Shown here one piece after another: positions 1-6,390 of a DNA stretch of 7,496 nt. The DNA is taken from positions 1,465-8,960 of the forward strand of contig PXTQ01000125.1 in NCBI GenBank assembly GCA_003022505.1, in the 5' to 3' direction. Both the position numbers and the translations under genes were made by a program. Source of the stretch: Bacteroidetes bacterium QS_8_64_10 (GTDB taxonomy: Bacteria; Bacteroidota; Rhodothermia; Rhodothermales; Salinibacteraceae). How positions within the stretch are numbered: position 1 is the stretch's first letter; each line of letters opens with the position of its first letter. Below the pieces are notes generated by a model, which had not been told where the DNA came from, searched no databases, and was given only the letters and a program-made list of their open reading frames with translations.

Positions 1-298
1 GCCGCGCTTCGTAGGCAACGAACTGGAAATCGAATTGGAGATTGTGCCCGACGACGACGCGGCCGTCGAGGCAATCGAGCAAAAGCGGCAGCTGATCAGC
101 AAGCGAAGCGTCCGGAGCGGCTTGCTTCCGCCAGTGCAGCAGTGAGCCATTCGCGCCGACGACCGCAATCTCGGTGATCCCGGCTCCGCGATCCGGGCGA
201 AGCCCCGTGGTTTCGAGGTCGAAGAAGGCGAAAGAGGCAAGACGAAGCGGACCCTCCGTCCAGTTCAGCGCGCCGCGATTTTGCAAGGAAGCGTTCAT
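1..298 (-). CDS. DnaQ-like DEDDh 3'-5' exonuclease, partial (C-terminus beyond window)
   Basis: Reading down from the ATG at 298-296, the frame stays open to base 1, giving 99 residues without a stop. Residues 25-31 read FDLETTG, the Exo I motif with the first catalytic Asp and Glu. Residues 82-95 contain GHNLQFDFQF, the Exo II motif (HNxxFD). Both motifs and their spacing are typical of the DEDDh family, which includes the DNA polymerase III epsilon proofreading subunit and RNase T. The Exo III motif (HxxxxD) would lie outside the window. Such enzymes remove nucleotides from 3' ends using two metal ions. An in-frame stop at 325-323 limits the start, and no strong Shine-Dalgarno is seen. The gene diverges from the plus-strand gene at 545. 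Whether it is the true epsilon subunit or a paralogue cannot be told from this part. Confidence 0.88.
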   Translation of the reverse strand, partial: MNASLQNRGALNWTEGPLRLASFAFFDLETTGLRPDRGAGITEIAVVGANGSLLHWRKQAAPDASLADQLPLLLDCLDGRVVVGHNLQFDFQFVAYEAR

Positions 299-324
299 AA
301 CGTTTATCGCCTGCTTCGCTCGTC

Positions 325-353
325 ATGGTATCACTCTTTTACTTTATCGTCAA
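325..353 (-). promoter_or_regulatory. Possible promoter for the exonuclease gene
   Basis: On the minus strand TTGACG (353-348) and TACCAT (330-325) are separated by 17 bases, resembling a sigma-70 -35/-10 pair. Transcription would begin about 20 bases upstream of the ATG at 298. It does not match the Bacteroidota TAnnTTTG form, so it may be chance if the host belongs to that group. Confidence 0.3.
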
Positions 354-544
354 GGCGGAAAAGCAGAAAATTCGCTATTGAGGCAGGAGCGGACACACGT
401 TGAGAAACGCTATTCCGTGTTGCCGACAACGGCGCTCGCTCGTACCAACAAGGGCAGCGAACCGACCTCAAAACTTTTCCTGCTCAATACACGTTCTCAA
501 ATGCAAGTTCCTCTTGACCGCGCGGCGCAGCCGACCCTCCGGCC

Positions 545-1015
545 ATGAAACGCTTTCTGTCATCTTGGACGGCCCTGCTGCTGGGTGCCTTCGCCGTCGG
601 GGCGGTGTTGCTTATCGGCAGGCCGCCGGAGCAAGGCTGGCAGCGCAGCACCTCGTGGACGCCGCTCCTGGAGGCGGGCTACGACGCGCAGGTCCGCCGG
701 CCCGTCTACCCGGACACGCTCGCCGCGCTCGACGGGCGAACGCTCCGGCTCAACGGCTTCATGGTGGCGCCGGAAAGCGGGGAGACGCAACGGTTTCTAC
801 TGTCAGCCTACCCGCCGTCGTGCCCCACTTGCATCCCCGCCGGGCCGGAGTCGATGGTGGCCGTGCGCACCCGCCGGCCCGTCGCGTACCGGAACGGCTC
901 CGTGAGCGTGCAGGGCACTTTTCAGTTGGCCCGCGCGGGAGGCGCTTCGAGCACGCTCTATCGGATGGTGGATGCGCGCGTGCGAGGCGGTGGTAATGTG
1001 CGGCGACATCCCTGA
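545..1015 (+). CDS. Membrane-anchored DUF3299-like protein with a CxxC motif
   Basis: 156 residues. The N-terminus has two basic residues (MKR) followed by a hydrophobic stretch at about 8-25 (ALLLGAFAVGAVLLIG). This is an uncleaved anchor or a signal peptide, with no lipobox Cys. The rest is a small exported domain with these blocks: LDGRTLRLNGFMVAP (62-76), FLLSAYPPSCPTC (84-96), SMVAV (103-107) and SVSVQGTFQLA (119-129). The order 'L-G-x-x-V/L-x-L-x-G-F-M-V-P ... C-x-x-C ... V-x-V-x-G-x-F' resembles the DUF3299 family of periplasmic proteins. The assignment rests on recalled family pattern, not a search. The SCPTC pair could bind a metal or form a disulfide, and the function is unknown. 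ATG 545 is the first plausible start, and no Shine-Dalgarno is visible. The stop lies 12 bp from the stop of the converging minus-strand gene. Confidence 0.75.
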   Translation: MKRFLSSWTALLLGAFAVGAVLLIGRPPEQGWQRSTSWTPLLEAGYDAQVRRPVYPDTLAALDGRTLRLNGFMVAPESGETQRFLLSAYPPSCPTCIPAGPESMVAVRTRRPVAYRNGSVSVQGTFQLARAGGASSTLYRMVDARVRGGGNVRRHP

Positions 1016-1027
1016 TGCGCGCAGCGC

Positions 1028-1426
1028 TCAGAATCGCGACGAAGAAGCGCTCCGGCTTCGCGTGCGGCTTCTGCTACTGAACGCCCGGTGCGCCTCGTCG
1101 CTCAGAAGCGCCCAGAACGTGTACACGCCCAGCGCCGTGCCGAGCGGGAAGTTGAGCAAATCGAACGCGCCCATGATGAGACCGAGCACGCGCCCCCACG
1201 GGCGTCGCTTCAGCAGTCCGTAGGCCGCAATCAGGCCCGGAACGGCCCAGATCGCCACGAGAAACGAGAGGATGATGCCGAGAATGCTCATCACGCTGAA
1301 CGCGGTCGGCTCCATCGAGAGCGCGCCGATTCCGCCGAAGACGAGCAAAACGATACCCGCGCCGAGAAGCACGAGGAGGCTCTGCGCGATGTGCAAGTAT
1401 CCGATGATGTTGATGTGCTGTCGCAT
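1028..1426 (-). CDS. Small multi-pass membrane protein of unknown function
   Basis: 132 residues from the ATG at 1426. This start is fixed by a strong Shine-Dalgarno, although the frame is open to an upstream ATG at 1480. Hydrophobic segments lie at about 4-36 (probably one helix and a loop, or two), 44-70 and 79-108, so three or four membrane helices. The last core block, GRVLGLIMGAFDLLNFPLGT followed by ALGVYTFWALL, recalls small membrane proteins that are common in Bacteroidota and have no known role. After residue ~112 comes an unusual tail dominated by Ser and Arg (SSRSRTRSRSASSSRF), cytoplasmic or surface exposed. The gene follows the glycosyltransferase on the same strand after a 91-base gap, so read-through is possible, but its own strong ribosome binding site suggests independent expression. 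The function is not recognised. Confidence 0.75.
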   Translation of the reverse strand: MRQHINIIGYLHIAQSLLVLLGAGIVLLVFGGIGALSMEPTAFSVMSILGIILSFLVAIWAVPGLIAAYGLLKRRPWGRVLGLIMGAFDLLNFPLGTALGVYTFWALLSDEAHRAFSSRSRTRSRSASSSRF

Positions 1427-1432
1427 GGCTTT

Positions 1433-1437
1433 CCTCC
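1433..1437 (-). promoter_or_regulatory. Strong Shine-Dalgarno of the small membrane protein
   Basis: GGAGG on the minus strand, six bases before the ATG at 1426. It selects this start over the in-frame ATG at 1480, whose 18-residue extension has no family-like character. It is the only clear Shine-Dalgarno in the window. Confidence 0.8.
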
Positions 1438-1517
1438 GCAATATGATGAAATAGAAGCGCGTTTGGACGGGAGTACGCACGTCCGTTGGGACAGGTTACA
1501 GTCGGTGTCAACTATCT

Positions 1518-2765
1518 TCATACCTTCTCACCGATCATTGCGTCAAAATACTCGAGGCGCTGCTCGGCGATAGCGGGCCACGAGAACCGGCGCGCGGCTT
1601 CGAGCGCGTCCTCCGACAGCGCCTCGTACTCGCCCGCCGGCATGTCCGCGATGCGCGTGACCGCCTCGGCGAGGGCCGCGTCGTCCTCCGGCTCGATGAC
1701 CGCGCCCTCGGCGTAGGCGTCCAGCCCGCCGGTGCGCGTGATGACGAGCGGCAGCCCGCAGCCCATCGCTTCCAGTCCCGCGATGCCGAAGCCCTCGGTG
1801 CGCGAGGGCATGATGCTCATCCGCGCCACGTTGTGAAACTGTGCGATTTTGGCGTAGGGCTGATGCCCCGGGAAGTGAACGTTCTCGCGGTCGTACTCGT
1901 CCTGGCGATCTTCGTCCAGCGCGTCCTCCAGCGCGCCCGTACCGAAGATGACGAAATGCACGTCGTCGCGCTCCTCCCGGATGCGCCGGTTCGCCAACAG
2001 GATCGTGTCGATGCCTTTCGTGCGCGAGAGCTTGCCCGCAAACGTCACGACGGTGGCCTCCGGCGGGATGCCCAGCCCGAACTCGCGCATGATCGCCGCG
2101 CGGTCCACGTCGTCACGCGGGTAAAAGACGCTCTGATCGTAGCCGTTGCCCGTCACCACCACGTTATCGTCGCGGACGTCGTAAAGGTCCATCACCTCGC
2201 GGCCCGTGCTCTCGGAGACGGCGAAGATGTACTCCGCGCCCTGCGCAGCCTCCGTCGCGTAGGGCTGCATCCGCTCGTCGTAATGGAACGCCATCTGGTC
2301 GCTGTGGTGCGCCACGACGCAGTACTGCTGATTGAGTTGCTTGACAGCGTAGGGCATCGCCCAGACGTGGTGGCACTCCACGATGTCGGGGTCGAAGTCG
2401 TTGGCAACCTCCCGAAAGCGCTCTTGAAAGCTGGAAAGGTAGAGCGACAACTCGTCCTCGCTCAGTTCCTTGAAGGTCCAGGCCCCGCGCACGTTACGCG
2501 GGTTCGGGTCCGCGATCATGAGCGGAAACGTGTACAGTTCGACGTCGCCCTGTTCAAGCGGGAACGGCCACACCTCGTGGCGGGCGGCGGGGGCGTGCTC
2601 CTCGCTCAGCGCCGCGACCTCGGCGGCCTCCTCGTCGTTGCGGACGCGCTCCGGGTAGAGGACGGCGATCTCGTGGCCGCGCTCGGTCAACTCGCGCGTG
2701 AGCGCCTCCACGACGGTGCCGCTGCCGGTGCCCCACGATCCCGTCATCGTAAAGAGAATGCGCAT
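1518..2765 (-). CDS. GT4-family (GT-B fold) glycosyltransferase
   Basis: 415 residues, a normal length for the family. The N-terminal Rossmann domain begins MRILFTMTGSWGTGSGTVVE, with the Gly-rich loop at 9-16 and the usual TRELTERGHEIAVLYP helix-strand at 23-38. The acceptor-side domain continues to about 205 (IVECHHVW 128-135, FAVSEST 181-187). The C-terminal donor domain has TFAGKLSRTKGID (241-253), with the Lys/Arg residues that hold the nucleotide-sugar phosphates, then FGTG (274-277) and PSRTEGFGIAGLEAMGCGLP (320-339). The last contains the EX7E pair Glu324/Glu332. The enzyme should move a sugar from an activated nucleotide-sugar to an unidentified acceptor at the cytoplasmic side of the membrane, in glycan, glycolipid or thiol-sugar synthesis. 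The layout resembles BshA/MshA-type enzymes, but nothing here fixes the substrate. The protein is acidic and low in Lys, as in salt-adapted bacteria. There is no Shine-Dalgarno before the ATG. Confidence 0.93.
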   Translation of the reverse strand: MRILFTMTGSWGTGSGTVVEALTRELTERGHEIAVLYPERVRNDEEAAEVAALSEEHAPAARHEVWPFPLEQGDVELYTFPLMIADPNPRNVRGAWTFKELSEDELSLYLSSFQERFREVANDFDPDIVECHHVWAMPYAVKQLNQQYCVVAHHSDQMAFHYDERMQPYATEAAQGAEYIFAVSESTGREVMDLYDVRDDNVVVTGNGYDQSVFYPRDDVDRAAIMREFGLGIPPEATVVTFAGKLSRTKGIDTILLANRRIREERDDVHFVIFGTGALEDALDEDRQDEYDRENVHFPGHQPYAKIAQFHNVARMSIMPSRTEGFGIAGLEAMGCGLPLVITRTGGLDAYAEGAVIEPEDDAALAEAVTRIADMPAGEYEALSEDALEAARRFSWPAIAEQRLEYFDAMIGEKV

Positions 2766-2770
2766 GATTG

Positions 2771-2813
2771 AGGTTGTAGGTTAGCAGCAAGTTTGCGGGT
2801 TGCAGGTTTGGAG
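2771..2813 (+). repeat. Degenerate 7-8 bp tandem repeat tract upstream of the glycosyltransferase
   Basis: The 43 bases directly upstream of the glycosyltransferase ATG are built of imperfect units: GTTGTAG, GTTAGCA, GCAAGTTT, GCGGGTT, GCAGGTTT. The loose consensus is GCAGGTTT. It falls in the presumed 5' leader of the minus-strand gene, where a Shine-Dalgarno would be expected. Confidence 0.6.
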
Positions 2814-2844
2814 GAGCGACTCCATTCACGCTATCCGAAGCATC

Positions 2845-2906
2845 GCACCGCTTTCGCGTAAAATTGCTTTCAGCCGGCTCAATTGCATCCGCTTTCTGGT
2901 AAAATA
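2845..2906. repeat. Pair of ~20-bp direct repeats, 40-41 bp apart, upstream of the glycosyltransferase
   Basis: GCACCGCTTTCGCGTAAAAT (2845-2864) and GCATCCGCTTTCTGGTAAAAT (2885-2905) match at all but a few bases. A 40-41 bp spacing is near four turns of B-DNA, so a protein could bind both on one face. They lie in the 282-base gap upstream of the minus-strand glycosyltransferase and could be an operator or a chance duplication. The rest of the gap (2907-3047) shows no convincing gene or structure. Confidence 0.4.
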
Positions 2907-3047
2907 ACTGAAACAAGGTGCGACTACTCGCACTCAAGCAGGTGCTCGCCGATGGGGCACGTTCAGGTACGTTTCAGAACAACTCGGTTACATTACCACG
3001 TTCGCACGTCTGCACCGTGTTCGTCCAGCTCATCCGTTGAGTTTGCG

Positions 3048-5076
3048 CTAAACCAGCCCGCTGCGCTTGCGAAAGAACCACTCGGCGGCCAGGAGCGCGA
3101 CGACGGCAGCCAGCATCCAGTAGACGTGCCAGAGCGCTGTCTCGCGGGTGGAGGTGCGCACCGACGACTTCAGCAAGCCGGCCTCGCGGAGGTGAGCGCG
3201 CCCACCGCAAAGCTGCCCTGATCCGACCCGAGCGCCTGCCCGTCGCGGGTGGCCCGCGCCCGGTACTGGTACGTGCCCGCCGGCAACGACCCCACGCTCA
3301 GCTCGTACTGCCCGCTGCCGGTCGCATTCATCGTATAGGGATACTTCTTGCCGCCCGGCGCCGTCACCGTCACCTCTACGCTGGCGTTATCAATGGGGTC
3401 GAAGCTTTCGTCGTAGACCTGCCCGGTCAGTTCCACTGGCTCGTCGCCCGCGAACGTCTGACGCACCGGCTCGACGCGCACCTGGCGTCGGGCGTCGTCA
3501 CCCACTGCACCAGGTTCGAGAGCACGCCCGGCCAGAGCGGGTCGGCCCGCTCCAGGTCGCCCGGCAGGTTTGCCCACCGCCACGTTCCGGCAGCCAGAAC
3601 CGCCGCCGTCCTCCGCCCGGCGCGGCGCTGCACCGCAATCATCGGCCCGTCGAGGCTCACCCCCTTTACCTGCGGCGTCGCCAAAACGGAGGCGTCGGGG
3701 GCGGCCTGCCAGCGACTCTGATTGTAGCGAAGCGGGGGCAACTCGCCGTAGACGGAGAGCGGCACGTTTGGCACCTCGAAGACCGGATGGCCGCGCCCGG
3801 CGGCGGTCACGCGGAGCATGGCCTCGGTGAACGCGGAGCGCGCGTTGTCGGGCGCGGCGGGCAGCACGTCCGCCAGGCTCTCGCCGAGCGCGGAGAGATC
3901 CGTCTGGCGGGTCAGCAGGAAGAGCACGGGCGTGCCGTCCTCGATGGCCGTTCGGACGCGCTCGACGGTAGTCGCCTGCGCGGCGCTGCCGGGCCAGCCT
4001 GCGAGCACCAGCACGTCGGCGGCCTCCGACAGGTCGTCCGGCAGCGGGCCGCCGTAGTACGACCCCGCTCCACGCTGCACGTACGCATCGAGCGCGACGC
4101 TCTGCAGGCGCTCCAGGATTTGCCGGGTCGCCGCCACGTCGGGACCGGGAGCCGCGCCCAGCAGCACCACGTTCTTGCGGCTTTCCAGCACCCGCACCGT
4201 AAACGGCTTGCGGTTGTTGCGATGCGTCGCCTCGCCCTCGAGCCGCGTGACGCGCACCTCGTACTGCTGCAGGCCGGCCTCACGCGGCGTAAAGCTCAGC
4301 TCGACGGGCACCTCACCGCGCTCCTCATCGGGCAGCGTCACCGACTGGGCATCCAGCCGCTCCGAACCGTCGTACACCCCCACGGTCACGCGCTGCCCCG
4401 TAAAGCCTTTCGTCTGGAGGCGCACCTGCACGGGCACCTCCGTGCCTTTGTAGACGACCTCGTTGGTGGAAACGCGGCGAACGAGCAGGTCACGCAGGCG
4501 CGTCGTGTCACCCGCCACCATCGTATAGATCGGCACGGGGTAACGGTCGGCCAGGTACAGCGGATTGCGCCCCGCGTTGTACTGCCCGTCGGAGACGAGC
4601 ACTACACCGCGCAGGTTGTCCTGCTCCAGTTCTTGCCGGGCGCGAGAGAGGGCACGGGCGACGTTCGTGCGGGGCGCGGAGAAGGCGAGCGAGTCGGCAA
4701 AGCTCGCGGCGGGATCGACCGCCTGGGCGCTGCCACCAAAGAGAAACGGACGCCAGGCGTCGCTATTTTCGGAAAGCGCGCGGATGGACCGGCGAACGGC
4801 AGCCGTCGTCGTATCGGTCGCGGTCGTGCCGCGCGGGCCGAGGCTCTGCGAGTTGTCGGCCAAGACGGCGACGGCGGGCGGGCGCTCTTCGCTGACGGTG
4901 CGGCGCAGGACGATAGCGAGCGCCCCGAAGCGCAGCCCGCCGAGCAGCAGCCGGCGTCCCGTCGGCAGCGAGGGCGTCGTGCGATGGTAGCTCCAGTAAG
5001 CAAGCGCTCCCGCCGCGACGAGGGCGAGCGCCAGCCACCACGGCGCGAAGCTTAACGACAGCGAGATCGCAATCAC
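3048..5076 (-). pseudogene. Membrane-anchored vWA-domain protein, reading frame broken twice
   Basis: A GTG at 5076 opens the core frame (VIAISLSLSFAPWW). The in-frame ATG at 5133 is rejected because its 19 extra residues are encoded by repeat DNA. Numbering from the GTG: membrane helix 10-30; a shortened second helix 43-57; a vWA domain with an intact MIDAS (DNSQS 74-78, Thr137, SDG 162-164); Ig-like strands about 205-295; and a class I glutamine-amidotransferase-like domain about 300-405. The first frame runs to a stop at 3427. However, homologous-looking protein continues in the second frame after about 3485 (RQVRVEPVRQTFAG to GSFAVG, near 3196). It then resumes in the third frame from about 3192 (LREAGLLK) to a C-terminal helix, WHVYWMLAAVVALLAAEWFF, RKRSGLV and a TAG at 3048. 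Family members usually have one uninterrupted chain of roughly 700 residues in the inner membrane, often near BatA-like genes. The role is unknown. The cause is either real decay or assembly indels. Confidence 0.8.
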
Positions 5077-5085
5077 GCGGTTCAG

Positions 5086-5125
5086 GGGTGGATGTTTGGA
5101 TATGTGAACGTGTGGACGTGTGAAG
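5086..5125 (+). repeat. Octamer tandem tract, left side of the palindromic element
   Basis: Five imperfect octamers in register: GGGTGGAT, GTTTGGAT, ATGTGAAC, GTGTGGAC, GTGTGAAG. The consensus is about GTGTGRAY. They end 7 bp before the left end of the palindromic element and sit just upstream of the GTG start of the vWA gene. Confidence 0.65.
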
Positions 5126-5132
5126 GCACCCA

Positions 5133-5335
5133 CTACACGACAAAAATTTTCAGCCCTCTTTTAGCACATTTTGGAAGACAAAAAATCCCCTAAACTGTCA
5201 TTCTGCCCCCCGACGCGGGTGTACGATCTGCGCTGCTAAGCGCACAATCTCCATATGTCGGCGAGACGCCTAAATGATGGAGATTCTGAATCAAGTTCAG
5301 AATGACACATCTAATCGGGGGTTTTTGTCGTGTAG
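5133..5335. mobile_element. MITE-like palindromic element with nested inverted repeats
   Basis: A 14-bp perfect terminal inverted repeat, CTACACGACAAAAA (5133-5146) and its complement (5322-5335), bounds 203 bp with no credible ORF. Nested inside are TGTCATTCTG (5196-5205) with CAGAATGACA (5298-5307), then AATCTCCAT (5246-5254) with ATGGAGATT (5277-5285), and GGCG-AGA-CGCC at the tip (5260-5270). Two further perfect hairpins lie in the arms: TGCGCT-GCTA-AGCGCA (5229-5244) and ATTCTGAA-TCAAG-TTCAGAAT (5283-5303). The TGTCATTCTG...AATCTC pattern recalls dispersed repeats seen between genes in many bacterial genomes. The left arm is about 35 bases longer than the right and carries a second GACAAAAAA (5177-5185), suggesting a duplication. 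No clear target-site duplication is seen. A non-autonomous element moved by a transposase elsewhere is the likeliest reading. In RNA it could also act as a terminator. Confidence 0.7.
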
Positions 5336-5350
5336 CAAGGTGAAGGTAAA

Positions 5351-5382
5351 ACGTACAGACCTTCATACTTTCACACCTACAG
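5351..5382 (-). repeat. Octamer tandem tract, right side of the palindromic element (inverted)
   Basis: Plus-strand octamers ACGTACAG, ACCTTCAT, ACTTTCAC and ACCTACAG lie in perfect 8-base register. Read on the minus strand and rephased they become GTCTGTAG, GTGTGAAA, GTATGAAG and GTCTGTAC. That is the same family as the left tract (GTGTGRA), in inverted orientation. Just inside, GAAGGT (5342-5347) and ACCTTC (5359-5364) could form a hairpin with an 11-base loop. Confidence 0.6.
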
Positions 5383-5384
5383 AC

Positions 5385-5399
5385 GCCAGCGAAGCTGGC
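5385..5399 (-). terminator. Hairpin directly after the antiporter stop codon
   Basis: GCCAGC-GAA-GCTGGC is a perfect 6-bp stem with a 3-base loop, ending two bases before the antiporter stop. No T-run follows on the minus strand, so this is at best a weak or protein-assisted terminator, or an mRNA-stabilising stem. Confidence 0.4.
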
Positions 5400-5400
5400 C

Positions 5401-6360
5401 TCAAAGGTGAGGCTGAATCAGATAGGCCATGTATCCCAGAAACGCAATGAGCATCACGAAACCCTCCATGCGCGTGATGCGATAACCCGTCCAGGCCAGC
5501 GGGAAGAGGAGCGCGCCGAAGCCGAGCATGACGGGAAGGTGCGTGGAGAGCGACAGGGTATCTACCTGGAGCGGATGGACGAGCGAAACCAACCCGACCA
5601 CGAAGAGCATGTTCAGCATGTTGCTGCCCAGGACATTGCCGAGTGAGATGGCGCTCTCGTCATTGACCGCGCTGACGAGCGAGGCCGCCAGTTCGGGCAG
5701 GCTCGTGCCCAGCGCCATGACGGTTAGCCCGATGACAGCAGTGCTGACACCGTAGCTCTCGGCGACGTTCACGGCGGAGGAGACCATGAGGCGAGCACCG
5801 CTGGCCAGCATGATCATGCCGCCTCCCAGAAAGACCACTTTTTTACGCCACGCGAGATTACTTTCCGCATCTATCTCGTCCAGTTCGCCGAGGGAGCCGT
5901 CGGGGCCTCCACTGCGGCGCGCGTCCAGCACCAGGAAGATGAGCAAGCTCACGAGCAGAAAAACGAGAATGATGCCGTCCGCCGTGCCGATCACGCCGTC
6001 CCAGGACAGCCCGTAGAAGAGCACCATCACGCCCATCATGACGGGATACTCTTTGCGCAGCGTGTTGGGGGCGATGCCAATCGGCAAAACGAGCGCCGTG
6101 GTGCCCAGAATGAGGGCAATGTTGGCGATGTTGGAGCCTACGATGTTGCCGAGCGCGAGGCTGTCCTCGTTGCGCAGCACCGCCAGGAAGTTAATGACGA
6201 ACTCCGGCATCGAGGTACCCAGCGCCACCACCGTCAGGCCCACGACGAGCGGGCGGATGCCGTACCGGAGAGCGAGGCTGGCCGCGCCGCGCACAAGCCA
6301 CTCGGCGCCAAAGTAGAGGAGGCCGATGCCAATGGAAAAGAGAAGGGCCTGCAGCCACAT
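5401..6360 (-). CDS. CaCA-family calcium/sodium antiporter (YrbG-like)
   Basis: 319 residues, the usual length. About ten membrane helices are arranged as two homologous halves. The first alpha repeat (41-86) has GLTVVALGTSMPEF with Glu53, then GNIVGSNIAN (71-80). The second (211-256) has GLTVMALGTSLPEL with Glu223, then GNVLGSNMLN (241-250). These paired GTSxPE and GSN motifs form the ion-binding centre of Na+/Ca2+ exchangers, so the protein should export Ca2+ in exchange for Na+ across the inner membrane. Between the halves lies a hydrophilic, acidic loop at about 146-174 (GELDEIDAES), typically cytoplasmic. The gene begins 30 bp after the deaminase stop, so the two are probably co-transcribed, although their functions are unrelated. 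No Shine-Dalgarno is evident. All key residues are present and nothing suggests damage. The exact ion and K+ dependence cannot be read from sequence. Confidence 0.95.
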   Translation of the reverse strand: MWLQALLFSIGIGLLYFGAEWLVRGAASLALRYGIRPLVVGLTVVALGTSMPEFVINFLAVLRNEDSLALGNIVGSNIANIALILGTTALVLPIGIAPNTLRKEYPVMMGVMVLFYGLSWDGVIGTADGIILVFLLVSLLIFLVLDARRSGGPDGSLGELDEIDAESNLAWRKKVVFLGGGMIMLASGARLMVSSAVNVAESYGVSTAVIGLTVMALGTSLPELAASLVSAVNDESAISLGNVLGSNMLNMLFVVGLVSLVHPLQVDTLSLSTHLPVMLGFGALLFPLAWTGYRITRMEGFVMLIAFLGYMAYLIQPHL

Positions 6361-6390
6361 CCAACGGGCGTGGAGTAGAGCGGTGTGAGG

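Noticed and set aside
96..326. Minus-strand 76-codon frame over the exonuclease start
   Set aside because: It is out of frame with the exonuclease, which carries both catalytic motifs from the ATG at 298.
400..500. TTGAGAA and TTCTCAA inverted pair upstream of the DUF3299-like gene
   Set aside because: Seven bases at long distance, with no promoter boxes beside them.
400..996. 198-codon plus-strand frame overlapping the DUF3299-like gene
   Set aside because: Arg/Ala/Gly-rich low-complexity product. The frame starting at 545 has a membrane anchor and family-like blocks instead.
1833..2771. 312-codon plus-strand frame antisense to the glycosyltransferase
   Set aside because: His/Arg/Val-rich composition with no recognisable motif; the minus strand has every GT4 motif in one frame.
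2908..2977. CTGAAAC and GTTTCAG inverted pair in the gap upstream of the glycosyltransferase
   Set aside because: Only 7 bp separated by 56 bases, with no other support; easily chance.
3480..3490. Programmed ribosomal frameshift in the vWA gene
   Set aside because: No slippery heptamer or obvious following stem, and a second break with an apparent deletion occurs downstream; decay or assembly error fits better.
3787..5055. Long open frame (422 codons) on the plus strand, antisense to the vWA gene
   Set aside because: The product is rich in Arg, His and Gly with no domain, and the opposite strand encodes a clear vWA/MIDAS protein. It is a shadow of GC-rich codon use.
5077..5133. ATG at 5133 as start of the vWA protein
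   Set aside because: The 19 added residues are encoded by the octamer tract and the edge of the palindromic element. The GTG at 5076 gives a normal short N-terminus before the first membrane helix.
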